From: Pseudomonas sp. G34
Lineage (GTDB): Bacteria > Pseudomonadota > Gammaproteobacteria > Pseudomonadales > Pseudomonadaceae
NCBI RefSeq assembly: GCF_031119625.1
Contig: NZ_JAVHZV010000030.1
Location: 62,001-126,000 of the forward strand
Length of the DNA stretch: 64,000 bases
Direction: 5' to 3'
This document shows, piece by piece, positions 45,471-53,592 of the stretch. The notes under the pieces are model-generated. The model made no database searches. It worked only from the letters and a program-made list of their open reading frames with translations, and was not told the origin of the DNA. Positions within the stretch are counted from its first letter, which is position 1. Each line of letters starts with the position of its first letter. The position numbers were made by a program, and so were the translations under genes.

Positions 45471-46475
45471 TCAGCGCACCTCTTTCAGGTAACGCGCGGC
45501 GAAGGCTTCCTGCACCGCGGCCATCTTCTGGTAATCCACCACACCAGCGCGGGCGTAGTCGCTTTCCGGCAGGAAACGCGCCGCCACCTCGGCGGGCATC
45601 TGCACCGGGCGCACCGGCCGCAGGTAGGCATTGGCCCACAGCGCCTGGCCCTGGTCGGAGAGCACGAAGTCGAGCACCTTCTCGGCGTTGGCCCGGTGCG
45701 GCGCGTTGTCCACCACGCTCATCACGTAGGGCACGCTGATGCTGCCCTCGCTGGGAATCACGAAGGCGACGTTGGCCTGGTCCTTGTAGCGCGCGCGGTA
45801 AGCGTTGAAGTCATAGTCGACGAGGATCGGCAGCTCACCGGACAGCACCCGCGCGTAAGCGGTCTGCTTGGGTACGATCGGCGCGTTGCCGGCCAGCTTC
45901 TTGAAGTAGTCGATGGCCGGGGCGAAGTCGTCGAGGTCGCCGCCCATGGCGCGGTTGATCGCCACCGCCGAAACATAGCCGACGAAAGCGCTGGACGGGT
46001 CCAGATAACCGACCATGCCCTTGTACTCGGGCTTGAGCAGGTCGGCCCAGCTCTGCGGCACCGGCAGGCCGCCCAATGCGTCGACGTTGACCATGATGCC
46101 CAGCGTGCCCGAGTGAATGGCGAACCAGTGCCCGTCAGGGTCTTTCAGCCCTGCCGGAATGTCGTCCCAGCCCTTGGGCTTGTAGCTGCCGACCACCCCG
46201 GCGCTCTGCGCCTGCAGGCCGAAGGTCACGCCGTAATACACCACGTCGGCCATCGGCGCCGCGCGCTCGGCCACCAGTTGCGCCAGGGCCTGGCCGGAGT
46301 TCTTGTTGTCCAGCGGCACCTTCACGCCGGTGTTCTCGGCAATAGCCTGAAGCTGGGTGCCCCAGTCCGCCCACTCCGGCGGGCAGTTGTAGCAGATCGC
46401 CGTTTCGGCGGCCTGGCTCAGGCTGGCAGTACCGCATAGCAGCAAGGCTGCGAGGGTTTTACAGAAGCGGATCAT
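45471..46475 (-). CDS. ABC transporter periplasmic binding protein (Fe3+/2-AEP/thiamin-type fold)
   Basis: 334 residues; signal peptide MIRFCKTLAALLLCGTASLS, mature start near AETAICYNCPPEW. The CYNCPPEW cysteine pair right after cleavage is distinctive. LDNKNSGQALAQLVAERAAP and DPSSAFVGYVSAVAINR follow. The family takes ferric ion, 2-aminoethylphosphonate, polyamines or glycerophosphodiesters; I cannot tell which here. The ATG 46475 overlaps the LacI gene by 17 bases. Confidence 0.85.
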   Translation of the reverse strand: MIRFCKTLAALLLCGTASLSQAAETAICYNCPPEWADWGTQLQAIAENTGVKVPLDNKNSGQALAQLVAERAAPMADVVYYGVTFGLQAQSAGVVGSYKPKGWDDIPAGLKDPDGHWFAIHSGTLGIMVNVDALGGLPVPQSWADLLKPEYKGMVGYLDPSSAFVGYVSAVAINRAMGGDLDDFAPAIDYFKKLAGNAPIVPKQTAYARVLSGELPILVDYDFNAYRARYKDQANVAFVIPSEGSISVPYVMSVVDNAPHRANAEKVLDFVLSDQGQALWANAYLRPVRPVQMPAEVAARFLPESDYARAGVVDYQKMAAVQEAFAARYLKEVR

Positions 46476-47478
46476 CGGGCGTCTCCTCGAGGGGGCGGAT
46501 ACTTTCGCCTGGCCGAATGTGGCACGGCAGGCAGTGGGAAGCGGGGGTGGCACCGGCGATCTGCGCCAGCAACTGGTCGATCACGGTGTGCGCCAGCTCG
46601 GCGATGGGCTGCACCACGCTGCACAGCGTCGGGTGCATCTGCGTACCGAGGGCGATGCCATCGAAGCCCATCACCGACAGCTGGCGCGGCACACTCCAGC
46701 CGTTGCGGCGCAACGCGTTGATCAGGCTGATGGCCAGCAGGTCGTTGGAGCACAACAGCGCGCTGGGCGCCTGTGGGCCCTGCAGCCAGGGTTCGATGGC
46801 AGCGAAGTCGGCCTGGGTGTGGGCGGGCATTTCGATCAGCGGCAAGGCCTGTAGCCCGGCCGCCTGCATGGCGTGCTGGTAGCCGGCGTAGCGCAGCCGG
46901 GCGCGGTCCGACTGCAACGCGGAGCCCGCCACCATGCCGATGCGTCGATGGCCGGCGTCCAGCAGATACCGGGTGGCGAGCGCCATACCGGCGTGGTTGT
47001 CCACCGATACGGCGCTGTAATCCGGGTTTTCCGGCTGGTGGTAGGCCAGCACGAAGGGCGTGTCTTCCTGGGCCAGGCTGTGCAGCACGCGGTTGCTGCG
47101 CGCATCGGTCACCGTCAGCACCAGGCCGTCGACGCGCTGGCGCAGCAGCTCTTCGACCACCTCGCTTTCGCGCTCGGCCTGGTAGTCGGTGGTGGCCAGC
47201 AGCAGGTTGTAGCCCCGCGAGCGCGCCGCCTGCTCCATGGCCTGGAACTGCTCGGCGAACACCGGGTTGAGCAGGTTGGGCACCACCACGCCGATCAGCT
47301 GGGTGGTTTGCAGACGCAGCTGCCGGCCCAGGCGGTTGGGGCGAAAGCCCAGCTGGCGCGCCGCGGCGAATACCTGCTCACGGGTGTGCGGGCGCACCAT
47401 GTCCGGCGAGGCAAAAGCCCGCGCGGCGGTAGCCCGGGAAACGCCTGCCCTGAGGGCAACCTCTTTCAGATCCGTCAT
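46459..47478 (-). CDS. LacI-family repressor, first gene of the ABC operon
   Basis: 339 residues. N-terminal HTH (TDLKEVALRAGVSRATAARAF, written in part) and a periplasmic-binding-like ligand domain (about 55-335). The ATG at 47478 (MTDLKEVAL) matches the family; upstream in-frame ATGs are unsupported. A perfect palindrome TGAGATCGATCTCA lies 13-26 bases before the start. As the gene overlaps the binding protein gene, repressor and importer are co-transcribed and autoregulation is likely. Confidence 0.9.
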   Translation of the reverse strand: MTDLKEVALRAGVSRATAARAFASPDMVRPHTREQVFAAARQLGFRPNRLGRQLRLQTTQLIGVVVPNLLNPVFAEQFQAMEQAARSRGYNLLLATTDYQAERESEVVEELLRQRVDGLVLTVTDARSNRVLHSLAQEDTPFVLAYHQPENPDYSAVSVDNHAGMALATRYLLDAGHRRIGMVAGSALQSDRARLRYAGYQHAMQAAGLQALPLIEMPAHTQADFAAIEPWLQGPQAPSALLCSNDLLAISLINALRRNGWSVPRQLSVMGFDGIALGTQMHPTLCSVVQPIAELAHTVIDQLLAQIAGATPASHCLPCHIRPGESIRPLEETPDDPLL

Positions 47479-47490
47479 GCTCGCTCGCTT

Positions 47491-47504
47491 TGAGATCGAT
47501 CTCA
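47491..47504. promoter_or_regulatory. Candidate LacI-family operator
   Basis: TGAGATCGATCTCA, a perfect 14-bp palindrome with the central CG typical of LacI/GalR sites, 13 bases upstream of the repressor start. Confidence 0.7.
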
Positions 47505-47605
47505 TTGGCGAGCAACTTAGCGAGCGCAGATGGCAGCCTCGCGACACGGGGATGACAGTTCGGTGTCAGAGCGTTTTCTGATTGCCCCTCGAGAGAAGTG
47601 CTACT

Positions 47606-47618
47606 AAAGTGATACTTT
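47606..47618. promoter_or_regulatory. Candidate operator of the toxin-antitoxin pair
   Basis: AAAGT-GAT-ACTTT palindrome 22 bases before the antitoxin ATG; the overlapping AGTG...CACT arms (47609-47622) extend it. Such sites bind the antitoxin in autoregulated Phd/YefM modules. Confidence 0.5.
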
Positions 47619-47640
47619 CACTCCCGCACCGAGCACCATC

Positions 47641-47898
47641 ATGAAAGTCGAGCTGGTCACCAACCTGAAGCGACAGGCCACCAAGATCCTTGCCGATCTT
47701 CACGAATCCAAGGAGCCCGTGCTGATCACCGAGCACGGCATGCCCTCGGCTTATCTGGTGGATGTCGATGACTACCAGTTCATGCAGAAGCGCCTTGCAC
47801 TACTGGATGCCCTGGCGCGAGGTGAACGGGCTGTAGTCGAAGGCAATACCGTCAGTCATGAACAGGCCAAGGAACGGCTGGGCAAATGGCTGAAATAG
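47641..47898 (+). CDS. Antitoxin of the Phd/YefM family
   Basis: 85 residues. Conserved EPVLITEHGMPSAYLVDVDDY with the N-terminal DNA-binding part, and a charged C-terminal region that would clamp the toxin. It overlaps the toxin ATG by 13 bases, the usual antitoxin-first order. An AT-rich palindrome precedes it. Confidence 0.88.
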   Translation: MKVELVTNLKRQATKILADLHESKEPVLITEHGMPSAYLVDVDDYQFMQKRLALLDALARGERAVVEGNTVSHEQAKERLGKWLK

Positions 47899-48182
47899 TC
47901 TGGACGACCCCCGCCCTCGAACAACTCGACGATCTGGCGCAGTACATAGCCCTCGACAAACCCGATGCCGCTCGCGCGTTGGTCACGAAGGTGGTTGAAG
48001 CGGTCGGGCGTTTGACGGAGTTCCCTCTGTCAGGCCGCGCCCCGGACGAACTACCAAACTCGGTGTATCGCGAAATCGTCGTCCCGCCCTGCCGGGTTTT
48101 CTACCGTGTTTCGGATGCAACGGTCTTCATCATCCACATCATGCGCGAAGAGCGCGTGCTACGCGCTCATATGCTCGAGTGA
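47886..48182 (+). CDS. Toxin of the ParE/RelE superfamily
   Basis: 98 residues. WTTPALEQLDDLAQYIALDKPDAA is the typical N-terminal helix pair of ParE-type toxins, shown in part, with REIVVPPCRVFYRV and MREERVLRAHML at the end. ParE poisons gyrase and RelE cuts mRNA; which applies is not resolved by sequence. Four bases of spacing or less from its antitoxin; a repeat follows. Confidence 0.87.
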   Translation: MAEIVWTTPALEQLDDLAQYIALDKPDAARALVTKVVEAVGRLTEFPLSGRAPDELPNSVYREIVVPPCRVFYRVSDATVFIIHIMREERVLRAHMLE

Positions 48183-48241
48183 GCCTTATGGCTGACGGAA
48201 AATCGTGGATACGCGTTGGTCCGCAGATGCAACAGCCTCTT

Positions 48242-48316
48242 CCGGGTATCACTACGCTCAACACCGGGCTACCAGTGTCACCCGTAGCCTGCGGTTGAGC
48301 GTAGCGATACCCAGGG
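48242..48316. repeat. Family B repeats, head-to-head pair
   Basis: CCGGGTATCACTACGCTCAA and GTAGCCTGCGGTTGAGCGTA in inverse order, as at 41851; the arms are complementary. Between the toxin gene and tldE. Confidence 0.75.
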
Positions 48317-48325
48317 AAGTCTTCC

Positions 48326-49645
48326 TTACAACGTCAGGGTAAACCGCGACAGCAAGGCGCCGGGCAACGCCATCGAGCCGGTCTGCCGGGCGCCATAGGT
48401 GCCGTTGGGTAATAGCAGCTCCGGCTCGCGGGTCAGGGCTTCCAGGTTCGCGCCGAGGAAGTCGAACAGCGAGTCGTCGAAACGCATTGTGTCTACCGGC
48501 GCCTGGATGCGGCCGTCTTCGACCCAGAAGGTGGCAAAGCGGGTCATCCCGGTGAGGCGCCCGGCCGGCAGGTCGGAGAAGTTGGCGTACCACAGGTTGC
48601 CGATATACAGCCCGGTGCCGAGGCGCTGCAGGATCTCGCCCTCCTCCAGCTCACCGCCGTGCAGGTGCAGCGCGAACGGGTACTCGCCGCTGCCCGCACC
48701 GTTGGCGATCAGCCCGTGTTCGGCGGCGCTGCGTGAGCTGACCAGGCGTTCGCCCGGCTTGCCCTGGCTGACCAGGCGCAGCGGCTGGCGCGGCCCCTCG
48801 CGGGTGAAGGCCGGCGCCAGGCCGCCTTCGATACGCTCCTCGAGCGTCACCTTGTCGCTCAGGCTGGCACTGCCGGCGAACAGCCGCTGCAGCGGGCTGC
48901 CACCGGTGGCCAGCGCTTCGGCGGAAAAGCCCCAGGCGAACAGCCCGAACAGTTCCTCCAGCGCCGCTGGCGTCAGGTAAGCGCGATAAGCGCCCGGCTT
49001 CAGCTCATGGGCGGGTTTGCCCAGGTGCTCGAGTTGCTCGCGGGCGAATGCCAGTTTGCGGGCAAAAGCCTGAGCATTCCATTGCTCGCCGGCGTAGATG
49101 CTTTTCACCGCCTGGCCGTTGGCGTGGAACAGGCTGAACTCGAAATTGAAGCTGCTCGCCGCGTGCCAGCCGAAGGCGCCCCAGGAGCTGGCGAAGCCCT
49201 GGTACTGCGGCCCGGCGGCGTAAAAGCCGACCAGGTCCAGCCCGGCCGAAGCATCGACGATCTGCGCGATGGCCGCCTCGCTGTGCTGAGCCGCCTCGCC
49301 CGCCGCGGTCTCGCTGCGCCAGGCCTCGCGGTTCAGGCGCAGGTAGGGGTCGTCGGCCAGCGTCGGCAATACCGCGCGCAGCCGCTGCAGCGCCTGGTCG
49401 AGACGCGGCCGGTCGTCGTCGATCACCCCGCTCAGGGCCAGTTCGAAGTCGCCATGTCGCTCGCCCTGGTACAGCGCCAGGGTGGCGTACACCTGCTGCA
49501 CCTGGCCGGCCTGGCGCACACGGGCGTGGTTGAAGCGGATGAAGTCCGAGGCCTCGGCCTGGTACTCCAGGGTGAAACCTTCGCCGGCCTGCAGCTGGGT
49601 ATTGAGGTAGGCGAGCAAATCCTCGAAATGCTGACGTGCGTTCAT
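48326..49645 (-). CDS. TldE/PmbA-family protein (metalloprotease partner)
   Basis: 439 residues of the TldD/TldE family without the HExxxH zinc motif, so it fits the TldE (PmbA) role of catalytically inactive partner. The C-terminal region with LGTGLYIGNLWYANFSDLPAGRLTGMTR (part shown) and DSLFDFLGANLEAL is conserved. ATG 49645 shares a base with the TldD stop (TGATG). The canonical tldD/pmbA are elsewhere in Pseudomonas, so this is probably a second pair, as inference. Confidence 0.85.
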   Translation of the reverse strand: MNARQHFEDLLAYLNTQLQAGEGFTLEYQAEASDFIRFNHARVRQAGQVQQVYATLALYQGERHGDFELALSGVIDDDRPRLDQALQRLRAVLPTLADDPYLRLNREAWRSETAAGEAAQHSEAAIAQIVDASAGLDLVGFYAAGPQYQGFASSWGAFGWHAASSFNFEFSLFHANGQAVKSIYAGEQWNAQAFARKLAFAREQLEHLGKPAHELKPGAYRAYLTPAALEELFGLFAWGFSAEALATGGSPLQRLFAGSASLSDKVTLEERIEGGLAPAFTREGPRQPLRLVSQGKPGERLVSSRSAAEHGLIANGAGSGEYPFALHLHGGELEEGEILQRLGTGLYIGNLWYANFSDLPAGRLTGMTRFATFWVEDGRIQAPVDTMRFDDSLFDFLGANLEALTREPELLLPNGTYGARQTGSMALPGALLSRFTLTL

Positions 49646-51087
49646 CAGGCCGCCCCTCCAAATACATCGATATCGGCGAACACGCACGCCGGCGTGGCGT
49701 GGCCGACGCGGATCACCTGGTTCGGCTCGCCCTTGCCGCAATACGGCGTGCCGAGCACCTCGAAGGTAGTGGCGTCGCCGACCGCCTTGAGGTTGCGCCA
49801 GAAGCGCGCGGAGATGCCGCGGTAGTTGGGGTTCTTCACCACGCCCTTGAGTTCGCCGTTGTCGATCAGGCGGCCCCACTCGCAGCCGAACTGGAATTTG
49901 TTGCGCGCGTCATCGATCGACCAGGAGCGGTTGTTGCTCATCAGAATGCCCCGCTCGATGCCGCCAATCAGCTGCTCCAGGCGCTGGTTGCCGGGCTCGA
50001 CATTGAGGTTGGCCATGCGGTCCAGGGTCGGCCGGTTCCAGCTGCAGGCACGGCTGTTGGCCACGCCCTGCAGCCCGCTGCGCCACTGCGACAGCGCGCC
50101 ACCGAGCGGCCGCTGCAGGATGCCCTCGCGGATCAGGTATTCGCGCTGCGCCGGAGTGCCGTCGTCGTCATGGCTATAGCTGGCCAGCTCGCCCGCCACC
50201 GTCGGGTCGAAGGTCACGTTGAGCAGCGGCGAGCCGTATTGGTAACGGCCGAAATCTTCCTGGCGGATAAAGCTGGTGCCGGCGAAATTGCGCTCGTCAC
50301 CGAGGATGCGATCCAGCTCCAGCGGATGGCCGATGGACTCGTGGATCTGCAGGATCATCTGGTCCGGCATCAGCAGCAAGTCGCGATGGCCGCTCGGCGT
50401 GTTGGGCGCCAGCAGCAACTGCAGCGCCTCGTCGGCGATACGGCTGGCGGTACCGACCACACCCAACTCATCGATCACCTCGGCACCGCCCTGGCGCGCC
50501 AGGTGGGTGCCGCCAAAGCTGCGGCTCTGGCTGTCGGCACCATCGCTGGCGGTGACGCCCAACTGCGGAAACACATAGTGCTGAGCGCGGCGCAGACGGG
50601 CGCCGACGCTGTTCAGGTAGATCTGCTCGGTGGCGGTAAAGCTCAGCCCGGCGTACCAGTCCACCAGCCTTTCATCGCGCGGCACCCGCGCCGACTCTGC
50701 CGCCAGCAACTCGTACCAGTGCGCCGGGCTGGCCAGGGATCGTTCGTAGCCGGGCATCACGTCATCGGCTTGCTCATGGGGCACCGGCAGTTCGTGCAGA
50801 TCGAGCAGATTGCGCCCCGCCAACTGCCGCGCCAGCCGCTCGGCCTTGTCGAGCGCCGCCTGCAAGCCGGCCTGGCTGAGATCGCTGGTCGCCGCGTAAG
50901 CCTCCACCCCCGCCACCCGCACACTGAGCATGGCGCCCCCATCGTCCGCAAACGACGGCGCCCGCGCCACATTACGACGCACCCAATAGCGCTCGGTGGT
51001 TTCCCGCACATGGCGCAGCGACCAGAAATCGGCGGTGCAATGCAGGGCGGTGAAGCGGCGTTGCAGGGTTTCGCTGAGGGCGAACAT
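49645..51087 (-). CDS. TldD-family metallopeptidase
   Basis: 480 residues. Zinc motif HESIGH (H249, E250, H254) followed by LELDRILGDERNFAGTSF; the C-terminal CGKGEPNQVIRVGHATPAC supplies a cysteine ligand region. TldD with TldE cleaves small modified peptides (microcin B17, CcdA). No small RiPP precursor gene was found close by. ATG 51087 (MFALSETLQRRF) was chosen; the further upstream frame lacks support. Confidence 0.87.
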   Translation of the reverse strand: MFALSETLQRRFTALHCTADFWSLRHVRETTERYWVRRNVARAPSFADDGGAMLSVRVAGVEAYAATSDLSQAGLQAALDKAERLARQLAGRNLLDLHELPVPHEQADDVMPGYERSLASPAHWYELLAAESARVPRDERLVDWYAGLSFTATEQIYLNSVGARLRRAQHYVFPQLGVTASDGADSQSRSFGGTHLARQGGAEVIDELGVVGTASRIADEALQLLLAPNTPSGHRDLLLMPDQMILQIHESIGHPLELDRILGDERNFAGTSFIRQEDFGRYQYGSPLLNVTFDPTVAGELASYSHDDDGTPAQREYLIREGILQRPLGGALSQWRSGLQGVANSRACSWNRPTLDRMANLNVEPGNQRLEQLIGGIERGILMSNNRSWSIDDARNKFQFGCEWGRLIDNGELKGVVKNPNYRGISARFWRNLKAVGDATTFEVLGTPYCGKGEPNQVIRVGHATPACVFADIDVFGGAA

Positions 51088-51496
51088 GGGGGCTCCCTTG
51101 GTATGCGGCATAGGGAGGCAGTATGAGAATAAGTGCCGGGATGGGGCAACCAGAGCAATGGCGAGCACGCCATAGACGGATGGCTATTTGCTGGCATAGT
51201 GTCGAAAACGGTTTTTTAGTCGTACGCGATGAACTGCACAGGTGCGCCGATTAGCAAAAGTTTCTTCGTCAGTGCAGCGTACTTCTTAATTATCGTAATG
51301 GTGGATGAAAAGAGCGTCATCCACCCTACGGTCTTGCCTTTGGATCGTTCCCACACGGAGCGTGGACGCGATCAAAAAGCCGCAGGCCGGAATGAGTTCG
51401 GATTAGCTTGTCAGTGCCTTGCTCTGGGGGTTGACGCCCAGACGCTGCTGTTATTTCTTCATCGCGTCCCCTCCTCTCAACCCACGAGCTTCACTC
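51088..51496. other. 409-bp gap between tldD and pheC-like gene
   Basis: Divergent promoter region with no gene seen. It contains family A repeat copy 3 (51292-51330) and a weak partial palindrome GTTCCCACACGGAGCGTGGA (51350-51369). Nothing else was recognised. Confidence 0.5.
51292..51330. repeat. Family A palindromic repeat, copy 3
   Basis: ATCGTAATGGTGGATGAAAA then GAGCGTCATCCACCCTACG; almost identical to the 3' half of copies 1 and 2. Confidence 0.8.
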
Positions 51497-52288
51497 ATGA
51501 TGAAAAATCTGAAACACAGCGCCATAGCCGCCCTGCTTATCGGGCTATCGAATTTGTCCCAGGCCCAGGAAACGCCATCACACCTGGACAAGGTGCTGGA
51601 GAAGGGACAGCTGGCGGTGTGCACCACTGGTGATTACAAGCCCTATACCTTCCTGCGCCAGGACGGCGGGTACGAAGGCATCGATATCGAGATGGCCCAA
51701 TCCCTCGCGCAAAGCCTGGGGGTGAAGGTGCAATGGGTGCCGACCACCTGGAAAACCCTGATGCCGGATATGGTGGCGGGTAAGTGCGATATCGGTATGG
51801 GCGGCATTTCGGTGACGCTGGAGCGCCAGAAGAAGGCGTTTTTCAGCAGCACCCTGGATGTGGACGGCAAGATCCCGCTGGTGCGCTGTGAAGACGTTTC
51901 GCGCTACCAGACCGTCGAGCAGATCAACAGGCCAGAGGTACGCCTGATCGAGCCGGCCGGCGGCACCAACGAGGCCTTTGCGCGAGCCTACCTGCCAAAG
52001 GCTCAGCTGAACTTCCACGACAACAAGACCATCTTCCAGGAACTGCTGGATAAGCGCGCCGACGTGATGATCACTGACTCGTCCGAGGCCTTGTACCAAC
52101 AGAAACGCATGCCCGGCCTGTGCGCCGTCAACCCGACCGCCTACATGCAATACGGCGAGAAGGCCTACCTGCTGCCCCGCGACGACATGACCTGGAAAAG
52201 CTATGTGGATCAGTGGCTGCACTTGAGCAAGGCAACTGGTGCGTATCAGAAAACCTTGAGCCACTGGCTGGCGGTGCCGGCGCAGTAA
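51497..52288 (+). CDS. PheC-like periplasmic cyclohexadienyl dehydratase (prephenate/arogenate dehydratase)
   Basis: 263 residues; signal peptide (LKHSAIAALLIGLSNLSQAQ) and a type-2 periplasmic-binding fold. Alignment from memory to P. aeruginosa PheC is strong (DKVLEKGQLAVCTTGDYKPY, MPDMVAGKCDIGMGGISVTLERQ, IMITDSSEAL region, YLLPRDDMTWKSYVDQWLHL). PheC makes phenylalanine precursor outside the cytoplasm; a solute-binding protein is the alternative. ATG 51497 and 51500 are both possible. Confidence 0.75.
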   Translation: MMKNLKHSAIAALLIGLSNLSQAQETPSHLDKVLEKGQLAVCTTGDYKPYTFLRQDGGYEGIDIEMAQSLAQSLGVKVQWVPTTWKTLMPDMVAGKCDIGMGGISVTLERQKKAFFSSTLDVDGKIPLVRCEDVSRYQTVEQINRPEVRLIEPAGGTNEAFARAYLPKAQLNFHDNKTIFQELLDKRADVMITDSSEALYQQKRMPGLCAVNPTAYMQYGEKAYLLPRDDMTWKSYVDQWLHLSKATGAYQKTLSHWLAVPAQ

Positions 52289-52310
52289 AGGAGCGCCCGC
52301 GGCGGTCGGA

Positions 52311-52343
52311 GTGGTGGATGGATAAAGCGCCATCCACCCTACG
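52311..52343. repeat. Family A palindromic repeat, copy 5
   Basis: GTGGTGGATGGATAAAGCGC followed by CATCCACCCTACG. Between pheC-like and the DUF2474 gene. Confidence 0.7.
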
Positions 52344-52364
52344 GGTGCCTTTACGGCGTACTCA

Positions 52365-52397
52365 GTAGGGTGGACAACGCGAAGCTTGTCCACCATT
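52365..52397. repeat. Family A palindromic repeat, copy 6 (inverted)
   Basis: GTAGGGTGGACAACGCGAAG followed by CTTGTCCACCATT; opposite orientation to copy 5, 21 bases away. Confidence 0.7.
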
Positions 52398-52436
52398 CGC
52401 AACATGCAAAGCCACCCTACACGTCGGCAATGGCTC

Positions 52437-52583
52437 CTACGGCGTACTCAACCCCGCCGCATTCATGAAAAGCCGCAACAGATAGGACACCAGCCCCAGG
52501 CTCAGCACGCTGACCGTCCAGATGCCGGCCAGCCAGGCGATGCGTTGCCAGAGGGGTTTCTTTTCGGTGGGTTTGCCTAGCAT
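52437..52583 (-). CDS. DUF2474 small membrane protein of the CioAB oxidase operon
   Basis: 48 residues: basic start MLGKPTEKKPLWQRIAWL, one membrane helix of about 20 residues, tail LRLFMNAAGLSTP. This is the DUF2474 family found after bd-type oxidase genes, comparable in position to CydX. Its ATG shares a base with the cioB stop (TGATG). Probably an accessory subunit, as inference. Confidence 0.85.
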   Translation of the reverse strand: MLGKPTEKKPLWQRIAWLAGIWTVSVLSLGLVSYLLRLFMNAAGLSTP

Positions 52584-53590
52584 CAGTGGTACCCCTGATC
52601 CGGTGTGACCTTGCCGCGAAACACGTAGTAGCTCCAGGCGGTGTAGACGAGGATGATCGGGATGATCAGCAGAGCGCCGACCAGCGCGAAGCCCTGGCTT
52701 TGCGGCGGCGCGGCGGCCTGCCAGATGGTCAGCGAACCGGGCACGATGTTCGGCCACAGGCTGATGCCCAGGCCACTGTAGCCAAGGAAGATCAGCGCCA
52801 GGGTCAGCACGAACGGCTTGCTGTTGTCGTAGTTGGCCACCGAGCGCAGCAGGTAGAAGAAACTCGCCAGCACCAGCAGCGGCACCGGGGCGAACCAGAA
52901 CAGGTTGGGCAGGGTGAACCAGCGCTCGGCGATGCTCGCCTGGGACAGCGGCGTCCACAGGCTGACGATGCCGATCACCGCCAGCAGGGCCAGCGCCAGC
53001 GGGCGGGCCATGTCGTGCATCTGTTGCTGCAGGCGACCTTCGGTTTTCATGATCAACCAGGTGCAGCCGAGCAGTGCGTAGGCGGCGATCAGGCCCAGGC
53101 CGCTGAACAGCGGGAACGGCGCCAGCCAGTCCAGCGAGCCACCGGAAAACGCCCGCCCCTCCACCGGAATGCCCTCGATGAAGGCGCCCAGCGCCACGCC
53201 CTGGAAGAAGGTCGCCGCCACCGAGCCGCCGATAAAGGCCTTGTCCCAGATGTGCCGCTTGTGATCGCGGGCCTTGAAACGGAACTCGAAGGCCACGCCG
53301 CGGAACACCAGCCCCAGCAGCATGAAGATCAATGGCAGGTAGAGGGCGCTGAGCACCACCGAGTAGGCCAGCGGGAACGCTGCGAACAGCCCGGCGCCGC
53401 CGAGCACCAGCCAGGTTTCGTTGCCGTCCCAGACCGGTGCCACGGTGTTCATCATGATGTCGCGCTCGCCCTTGTCCGGCACGAACGGGAAAAGAATGCC
53501 GATGCCCAGGTCGAAGCCGTCCATGATCACGTACATCATCACGCCGAAGACGATGATCACCGCCCAGATGATCGAGAGATCGATACCCAT
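52583..53590 (-). CDS. cioB: Cyanide-insensitive terminal oxidase subunit II (CioB, CydB family)
   Basis: 335 residues, the same length as P. aeruginosa CioB. MYVIMDGFDLGIGILFPF and WDGNETWLVLGG are the CydB signatures; GVAFEFRFK and GYSGLGISLWP also fit. The ATG 53590 (MGIDLSIIW) has GGAGG eight bases upstream; an ATG at 53596 would add two residues but is too close to that site. Cytoplasmic membrane quinol oxidase partner of CioA. Confidence 0.94.
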   Translation of the reverse strand: MGIDLSIIWAVIIVFGVMMYVIMDGFDLGIGILFPFVPDKGERDIMMNTVAPVWDGNETWLVLGGAGLFAAFPLAYSVVLSALYLPLIFMLLGLVFRGVAFEFRFKARDHKRHIWDKAFIGGSVAATFFQGVALGAFIEGIPVEGRAFSGGSLDWLAPFPLFSGLGLIAAYALLGCTWLIMKTEGRLQQQMHDMARPLALALLAVIGIVSLWTPLSQASIAERWFTLPNLFWFAPVPLLVLASFFYLLRSVANYDNSKPFVLTLALIFLGYSGLGISLWPNIVPGSLTIWQAAAPPQSQGFALVGALLIIPIILVYTAWSYYVFRGKVTPDQGYH

Positions 53591-53592
53591 GG

